Source: Thermoplasmatota archaeon
GTDB lineage: Archaea > Thermoplasmatota > E2 > JACPAO01 > JAHFTW01
DNA: 10,775 bases
Assembly: GCA_028289805.1 (NCBI GenBank)
Contig: JANQNI010000251.1
Coordinates: 1-10,775 of the forward strand
Direction of reading: 5' to 3'
The position numbers were made by a program, and so were the translations under genes. The number at the start of each line of letters is the position of its first letter. Position 1 is the first letter of the stretch. Below, piece after piece: positions 7,701 through 10,775 of this stretch. The notes below the pieces were generated by a model. The model searched no databases. It saw only the letters and a list, made by a program, of their open reading frames with translations, and was not told where the DNA came from.

Positions 7701-8492
7701 GGCGCGCTCGGTGGTGAAGCGCTCCAACTGGCGCTGGACGTCGGCGATCTGCGCCTCCAGGTCGACGCGGCGGCGGTGGGCCATCAGGGCCTTGGTGCGC
7801 TGGACCTGCTCGTGCAGGTCCTTGTAGCGCTGGGCGGCCTCCTTCTCCTTCTCCAGTTGCTTCAGGCTGCGCCCGATCTCGTCCAGGACGATGCCGATGC
7901 GCTCCAGGTTCTCCTCGACCTCCCCGCGGCGCTTGGCGGCGGCGTCGATGTCGCGGTCGAAGGCCGTCACGCCGGCCAGGTCGTCGATGATCTTGCGCCG
8001 CTCGACGTTGCTCATCTGGCAGACGTGCAGCACGTCGCCCTGCTGGGTGATGTTGTAGCCGTCGGCGCTGATGCGGGCGTGCTCCAGGAGGTCCACGAAC
8101 TCGCGCTTCTTGCTGGCGCGGTCGTTGACGTAGAAGTAGCTGGCGTAGGCGTCCTTGTCGTCCTTCCTGGGCGTCCGCTTGACCTTGCGCGTCAGCACCA
8201 CGTCGTCGGCGTCGATGGGCATGGTGCGGTCGCGGTTGTCGAACGTGAGACTGACGAGGCAGTAGGCAGCGGGCTTGCCGGCCTGGGCGCCGTTGAAGAT
8301 CAGGTCCGTCAGGCGGCCGGCGCGGATGGCGCGCGGCGAGTTGGGGCCCAGCACGAACAGGATGGCGTCGCCGATGTTGCTCTTGCCGCTGCCGTTGGGG
8401 CCCGTGATGGCGGTGAAGCCGGGCTCGAAGGGGACCGTGAGCTTCCGACCGAAGCTCTTGAAGTTCTCCATGTGGACCTGCGTGAGGTGCAT
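4746..8492 (-). CDS. smc: Chromosome segregation ATPase SMC
   Basis: SMC is the ATPase of prokaryotic condensin; its dimers hold and extrude DNA loops. The product is 1248 residues and runs intact end to end. In order: N-terminal head with Walker A GPNGSGKS at 31-38, a first coiled coil at about 170-520, the flexible hinge at about 530-680 (starting near GVVGTIAEL, ending near the glycine-rich GGSAGG), a second coiled coil to about 1040, and the C-terminal head. That head has the ABC signature LSGGEKS at 1097-1103 and Walker B YYLDEVD with D1125 and E1126. An SLRK motif typical of the C-terminal head follows. A low-complexity acidic tail of about 60 residues after the head (from about 1187) makes it longer than usual. 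The ATG at 8492 gives the archaeal-style N-terminus MHLTQVHMENFKSFG and has GGTGA upstream. It is the first gene of the condensin operon. Confidence 0.98.
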   Translation of the reverse strand: MHLTQVHMENFKSFGRKLTVPFEPGFTAITGPNGSGKSNIGDAILFVLGPNSPRAIRAGRLTDLIFNGAQAGKPAAYCLVSLTFDNRDRTMPIDADDVVLTRKVKRTPRKDDKDAYASYFYVNDRASKKREFVDLLEHARISADGYNITQQGDVLHVCQMSNVERRKIIDDLAGVTAFDRDIDAAAKRRGEVEENLERIGIVLDEIGRSLKQLEKEKEAAQRYKDLHEQVQRTKALMAHRRRVDLEAQIADVQRQLERFTTERAELEQRLRDFEGTFKEAQADFAELEQQIRAEGGEEVEKLQEDIKAARDRMVRFEEKIAFAKQELVDAREEVVPLQGELRRAQKEFEKVCKTESDCAAQHEQASTALTAAKAEFEQVQEALSKSNSGAMELKQELGRLKHEHEEKETELHKLRLQQERLTEKTDLTERRIQEAETELETAAQDAKETAWQADELRKTSDGSGKKRKEAERRLFELRKAQAEFARQNEELEGRIRRLQRELAELQAKQDAAARFGGAGRAVDDILSARDRGEIRGVVGTIAELASVEDDYQTALETAAGANLQAIVVEDDAVAAQCIELIKRNKSGRAKLLPLNKLVPGRPRGQALMKVKQQGCLGFALDLIDYNPRYQNAFWNVLGDTLVVQNMNTGRSLMGGVRMVTLQGELFEASGAMIGGSAGGRRKGAGFQNTDRAKVDETIQAIAEAEAAQGAAVDGLSRVRGEMAKLQEELDAFGRGGVDVEERLKELDKRGAHLAQKQKMLVQELEGLRTALAQLEQGARETDGAAHAIEERLAEMERVREEKGKLLLKGGRKDLREKAEDLEKRIRTLMEEALQAENRRDVAAKQKELVAQRVGELEQALRDRQEGSVRYEDEVVRYTEALGKAQAEVDALLAMERKATANLKGLRDRKDACYQKLVDLKSKMDKVSDRMETHYGLISNAKAKLPGLEEQLGEAMVELAEHPLEVTEETVVPAYDELRRTLRNAEAAIDRLGAVNMRALEEFETQSERQQNLTDETERLQDQRRELIQLVEEITQKKKTALMEVFAAINTNFAEVYARLSLGGKAYMELENPDAPFEGGLILKAQPMGKRVTRLDALSGGEKSLTSMAFIFALQMYEPSPFYYLDEVDQNLDAVNSELLAKLVKDNSRFAQFIVVSLRKITLKEADDIFGVTQSQPGLSEMISHFDIGRMRDDDSGEPVDNGDGTTVRQRRAREHESASSDAPPAEDKSKETLTDAIKSMVGDVEIKE

Positions 8493-8530
8493 CGCTTCAC
8501 CGTCGGGTGGCTGCGCTGGTCCGGACGCGG

Positions 8531-8556
8531 CCTCCCGGTGGAGGCTTCGCCCGAAG
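8531..8556 (-). other. Two adjacent small hairpins in the presumed smc leader
   Basis: The inverted repeat at 8531-8544 has 5-bp arms (CCTCC/GGAGG) and a 4-base loop. The next one, at 8545-8556, pairs CTTC with GAAG around CGGGCG-type sequence. They abut with no spacer, 39 nt before the smc ATG. At this GC content short hairpins arise often, so a role in translation or decay of the smc mRNA is only a possibility. Confidence 0.35.
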
Positions 8557-8594
8557 TGTGCATCCCTATCCCGGCTTTCATACGGACTGCATCG

Positions 8595-8603
8595 CCTTTA
8601 ACG
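8595..8603 (-). promoter_or_regulatory. Possible TATA-like box for the smc-scpA-scpB operon
   Basis: CGTTAAAGG on the minus strand is the most AT-rich, TATA-like element in the 152-nt gap between the kinase-like gene and smc. It would start transcription near 8573 and leave an 80-nt leader. GTATGAAAG at 8576-8584 is a weaker alternative. The rest of the gap contains two back-to-back small hairpins and nothing else that I can identify. Confidence 0.35.
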
Positions 8604-8644
8604 GTGCCGGGTTGCCTCTCCTGTTGCCAGGACGACGGCGGAGG

Positions 8645-9844
8645 TCAGTCGTGGGGCCCCGGCAGCGCCAGGGGCAGGTAGAGCATGACCTCCAATCCCT
8701 CGCCGGCGCCGCCGCAGGCGACCTCCAACCGGCCACCCATGCGCTCCAGGACGCTGTGGGCGTACAGGAGGCCACTGCGCAGGGCCTGGTCGCCCTCCTC
8801 GCCGGCGTCCGCGCCGCGCAGCTCCGTCCGGTCCAGCAGGTGCTGGGCGACGCGGGGCTCCATGAACGGGTCCTGGTCCTGGATCGAGAGTTCCGTCTGG
8901 TCGCCGACGGCGCGGGCGCGCACCCACACCTGACCGCCGCTGGGGGTGACGCGCACGGCGTGGTCGATGAGCATCAGCAGCACCTGGACGAGGTTGCGCG
9001 GCGTCACGTCCACCGGCAACGCGTCCTCGGGCCGCTCCACGCGCAGCTTGATGCCGCTGGCGATGCTGCGGTCGGCAAACGGCGGCACCGCCTCGTCGAG
9101 CAGGTCGCGGGCGTCCACGACGCGCGTCGCCTCGTCGGTGCGCTCCAGCCCCTGCAGGGCGCCCAGGAGGTTCTCCTGGAGGTTCCACCAGCGCCGCACG
9201 TTGCGGTGCACGCGCTCCAGCGCCGTCTTCTGGCGGTCGGTGAGGGGACCGAGGCCGCCGCTTTGCAAGAGGTGCAACTGCAACTGGATGGGCGTGATAG
9301 GGCCGTGGAACTCCTGCAGGGCGCCGTGCAGGAGGTTGCTGCGGTCCTGCGCCACCGCGCGGGCGCGGTTCAACGCCACCCCCGTCTCCTCCAGCCGCTC
9401 GGCCAGGGCGCGGGCCTGCTCCGCGTCGGTGCGCTCCTGGTGGACCAGCAGGACGTGGTCGCTGCCCTCCAACTCGATGGCCTCGGCGCGGGCGGTCCAC
9501 AACTGCCGTTCACCGTCGTGGTCGAGGGCGTAGTCGACGGTGTGCCGGCCGCCGCGCGCGGCCTTGCGCACGACGGCGGCCACGGCCTGGCCCGCGTCGT
9601 GGGCGAACCCCTTGCCCGACTCCAGGTCGGTCAGGTGGTCCTGCCCGGGCGCGTCGCGGGTGCTGACGAGTCCTGCCGGGGTGGCGGCCTCCTCCCAGGC
9701 GCTGTTGAAGGCGACGAGGACGCCGTCGGTGCGCAGCAGCGCCGCCGGGACCGGCATCGCATCCAGCATCCTCAGCGCCACGTCCGGGACGTCGCCGGGG
9801 CTGCCGGGTCGGCGGGCGCCGGCGCGGACGGGTCGAACCGCCAT
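8645..9844 (-). CDS. Soluble PAS / histidine-kinase-like protein with degenerate catalytic motifs (probable pseudokinase)
   Basis: A 399-residue protein without membrane segments. A PAS-like sensor occupies about 25-130 (AMPVPAALLRTDGVLVAFNSAW). A helical linker at about 130-165 joins it to a DHp-like two-helix region at 165-225 (GPITPIQLQLHLL, then LTDRQKTALERVHRNVRR). A GHKL ATPase-like domain runs from 250 to 395. The fold matches histidine kinases but the active residues do not. The H-box reads QEFHGPI, with Q177 at the phosphoacceptor position. The N-box reads LIDHAV, with H295 for Asn. The G1 box reads DQDPF at 323-327, lacking both glycines, and the G2 region has lost the GxGxG pattern. 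It may act as a sensor or adaptor that does not phosphorylate itself; H173 and H180 lie nearby as alternatives. The ATG at 9844 has GAGGG six bases upstream. It lies upstream of smc on the same strand, with a 152-nt gap, and divergent from the plus-strand gene. Confidence 0.85.
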   Translation of the reverse strand: MAVRPVRAGARRPGSPGDVPDVALRMLDAMPVPAALLRTDGVLVAFNSAWEEAATPAGLVSTRDAPGQDHLTDLESGKGFAHDAGQAVAAVVRKAARGGRHTVDYALDHDGERQLWTARAEAIELEGSDHVLLVHQERTDAEQARALAERLEETGVALNRARAVAQDRSNLLHGALQEFHGPITPIQLQLHLLQSGGLGPLTDRQKTALERVHRNVRRWWNLQENLLGALQGLERTDEATRVVDARDLLDEAVPPFADRSIASGIKLRVERPEDALPVDVTPRNLVQVLLMLIDHAVRVTPSGGQVWVRARAVGDQTELSIQDQDPFMEPRVAQHLLDRTELRGADAGEEGDQALRSGLLYAHSVLERMGGRLEVACGGAGEGLEVMLYLPLALPGPHD

Positions 9845-9926
9845 GACGTACCCTCGCCGCCCCCGAGGGATGAGGCCATTGATGGGGGAACGCAGGGGCC
9901 AGGGGGACCGGAGCCGTGCGTGCGCA

Positions 9927-9960
9927 GGGGGGAAGGGGCCCGGGGGCGCAGGGGCGCGGG
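9927..9960 (+). other. Five-tract G-quadruplex motif in the divergent intergenic region
   Basis: Plus-strand guanine runs of 6, 4, 5, 4 and 3 are separated by loops of 2, 3, 4 and 3 bases, which satisfies the standard rule for an intramolecular quadruplex with one spare tract. Three further runs (5, 4, 5) lie at 9884-9906. The motif ends about 8 bases before the TATA-like box of the plus-strand gene, where a TFB recognition element would normally sit. Quadruplex formation and effect are inferred. Confidence 0.7.
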
Positions 9961-9967
9961 CCTCGGT

Positions 9968-9975
9968 CCTTAAGG
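9968..9975 (+). promoter_or_regulatory. TATA-like box for the plus-strand gene (leaderless); palindromic
   Basis: CCTTAAGG, centred about 24-25 nt before the GTG at 9996, the spacing expected for a leaderless archaeal transcript. It shares CCTTAAG with the box before the surface-protein gene. Because it is a perfect 8-bp palindrome it could also drive the kinase-like gene on the other strand, with a leader of about 100 nt; no better box for that gene is seen. Confidence 0.55.
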
Positions 9976-9995
9976 CCCCGCGCCATGCCGGTGCC

Positions 9996-10526
9996 GTGGC
10001 CGTCACGGAGTTCTTCGCCCCGTTCGCGCACGTCCCCGGCCGGTACGAGTGGTGCCGCATCCGCAGCCCGACGCACGGCGTCTTCGACGTCTTCATCGTC
10101 CTGGGACCCAGCACCGCCGACCCCGCGACCGTGTACGTGCGCGACGACGAGGGCGCCGCGTTCATGCGCGAACGCTACCCGGAATGCGACACGTTCCGCG
10201 TCCACGCGGACGACCTGTCCATCGAGGAGGCGCGGGAGGGCCGCACCGTGGTCGGCCGACTCGTCTCCCGCGACGGCCCCGTGCGCCGCGCCGCGATGAC
10301 GTTCCACGGCGCCGACGCCGTGCCGGAGGAGGTCCCCTACGGCGGGGACGGGGCGCCCGTGTGGGGCAGCCGGTTCACCTGCACCGGGGTCGACCTGAAC
10401 GTGCCGGCCGTCGTCGACGGCTACGTGGAGACCGCCGACGAGGACCGGGAGGACTTCCACGACGCGCCGGCCGTCGTCACGCTGGGCAGCTACGGCACCC
10501 TCGAGGAGCGCGCGGAGCCTCAGTAG
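9996..10526 (+). CDS. Uncharacterised 176-residue protein
   Basis: I do not recognise this protein. The frame extends far upstream, but residues look protein-like only from about VTEFFAPFAHVPGRYEW onward, and the GTG at 9996 lies about 25 nt after CCTTAAGG. I therefore take 9996 as a leaderless start. The sequence has alternating hydrophobic stretches (GVFDVFIVLG, ATVYVRDDEG, AVVTLGSYGTL), many Asp and Glu, no signal peptide and no membrane segment, suggesting a soluble acidic beta-rich cytoplasmic protein. Two cysteines (in EWCRI and FTCTG) are present without a metal-binding pattern. It is the only plus-strand gene in the window. It is divergent from the kinase-like gene, with a shared promoter region of about 150 bp, so co-regulation is possible. 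Its last 7 bases overlap the end of the convergent gene. Confidence 0.75.
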   Translation: MAVTEFFAPFAHVPGRYEWCRIRSPTHGVFDVFIVLGPSTADPATVYVRDDEGAAFMRERYPECDTFRVHADDLSIEEAREGRTVVGRLVSRDGPVRRAAMTFHGADAVPEEVPYGGDGAPVWGSRFTCTGVDLNVPAVVDGYVETADEDREDFHDAPAVVTLGSYGTLEERAEPQ

Positions 10527-10775
10527 AAGTAGGGCCCGTGGTACGCCCGCACGTCGGTGGCGAACCGGACGTGCAGGACGTAGTCGATGGGCTCGACGTT
10601 GACGGGGCCCGCGAGGAGGTCGCTACAGTACCCTGCGGGGTTGCCAACGAACACCTGCACGGCGCCGAGGGGTTCCCAGACGGGCACCTGCAACAGGTGC
10701 GCCGTGTGGTCTTGGACGCCGGGCGTGGGGGACTCCGTGCAGCCCTCCTCGTACTGGGCCTTGTAGCCGAGGCGG
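10520..10775 (-). CDS. C-terminal 84 residues of an unrecognised protein (5' end outside window)
   Basis: An open frame enters from the right edge and ends at a TGA at 10522-10520. It reads like genuine protein: RLGYKAQYEEGCTESP, LLQVPVWEPLGAVQVFVG, AGYCSDLL, then VEPIDYVLHVRFATD and an aromatic end YHGPYFY. Two cysteines 39 residues apart and the strand-like segments suggest a beta-rich, perhaps extracellular, domain, but no signal peptide can be seen because the start is missing. No family is recognised. The composition (few Arg/Pro/Ala runs, many aromatic residues) separates it from the frame-shadow sequences common at this GC content. It converges on the plus-strand gene, with both stop codons in a 7-base overlap. 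Confidence 0.6.
   Translation of the reverse strand, partial: RLGYKAQYEEGCTESPTPGVQDHTAHLLQVPVWEPLGAVQVFVGNPAGYCSDLLAGPVNVEPIDYVLHVRFATDVRAYHGPYFY

Noticed and set aside
4035..8681. A 1548-codon plus-strand open frame opposite smc and scpA
   Set aside because: It is aligned codon for codon with the minus-strand genes, so it stays open simply because TTA, CTA and TCA codons are avoided at this GC content. The protein is a low-complexity Leu/Val/Ala/Asp string, whereas the minus strand encodes a complete SMC with all motifs.
9540..9995. N-terminal extension of the plus-strand unknown protein back to 9540
   Set aside because: The extension lies opposite the kinase-like coding sequence, crosses the G-rich intergenic region and has shadow-like composition. 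A TATA-like box sits inside it at the right distance for the GTG at 9996.
9845..10165. N-terminal extension of the kinase-like protein to a Met at 10165
   Set aside because: The extra 107 residues are Arg/Pro/Ala-rich shadow sequence over the divergent promoter and the plus-strand gene. The ATG at 9844 has a GAGGG ribosome site and begins just before the PAS domain.
1..10775. CRISPR arrays, tRNA or rRNA genes, insertion sequences
   Set aside because: I saw no regularly spaced direct repeats, no tRNA-like cloverleaf, no rRNA-conserved stretches and no transposase-like protein or terminal inverted repeats. Intergenic gaps are all about 150 bp or less.

Overview
The window looks like chromosomal DNA from a high-GC euryarchaeon, most plausibly from the Thermoplasmatota broadly defined. 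The archaeal signs are AT-rich TATA-like boxes placed about 25 nt before start codons, a cell-surface protein ending in a PGF-CTERM-like tripartite tail, and an SMC with an archaeal-style N-terminus. A bacterial-type GyrB also fits, since several euryarchaeal groups carry one. The lineage is inferred from these traits and from remembered family features, not from any search. Codons strongly favour G or C at the third position. TTA, CTA and TCA are so rare that very long antisense reading frames stay open opposite every real gene.

Layout, reading the minus strand in the direction of transcription (right to left). The window edge holds the C-terminal 84 residues of an unrecognised protein (10775-10520). 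A 399-residue soluble PAS/histidine-kinase-like protein follows (9844-8645). Then comes the condensin operon smc (8492-4746), scpA (4733-3783) and scpB (3786-3142), tightly packed and with a 4-nt scpA/scpB overlap. After it lie a secreted, probably C-terminally anchored surface protein (3108-1372) with its own promoter, and gyrB (1265 to beyond position 1), which is cut off just before its TOPRIM domain. The only plus-strand gene is an uncharacterised 176-residue protein (9996-10526). It is divergent from the kinase-like gene and its stop region overlaps that of the edge gene.

The theme is chromosome architecture. GyrB introduces negative supercoils, and SMC-ScpA-ScpB organises DNA into loops. 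Two observations stand out. The first is a perfect 32-bp alternating pyrimidine-purine tract that starts in the gyrB TATA box and covers the expected transcription start; it could form Z-DNA and sense supercoiling. The second is that the kinase-like protein beside smc has lost the phosphoacceptor His and the key ATP-binding residues, so it looks like a pseudokinase. A five-tract G-quadruplex motif also lies beside the TATA box of the divergent plus-strand gene. None of these amounts to a proven new system, but each is concrete and testable.
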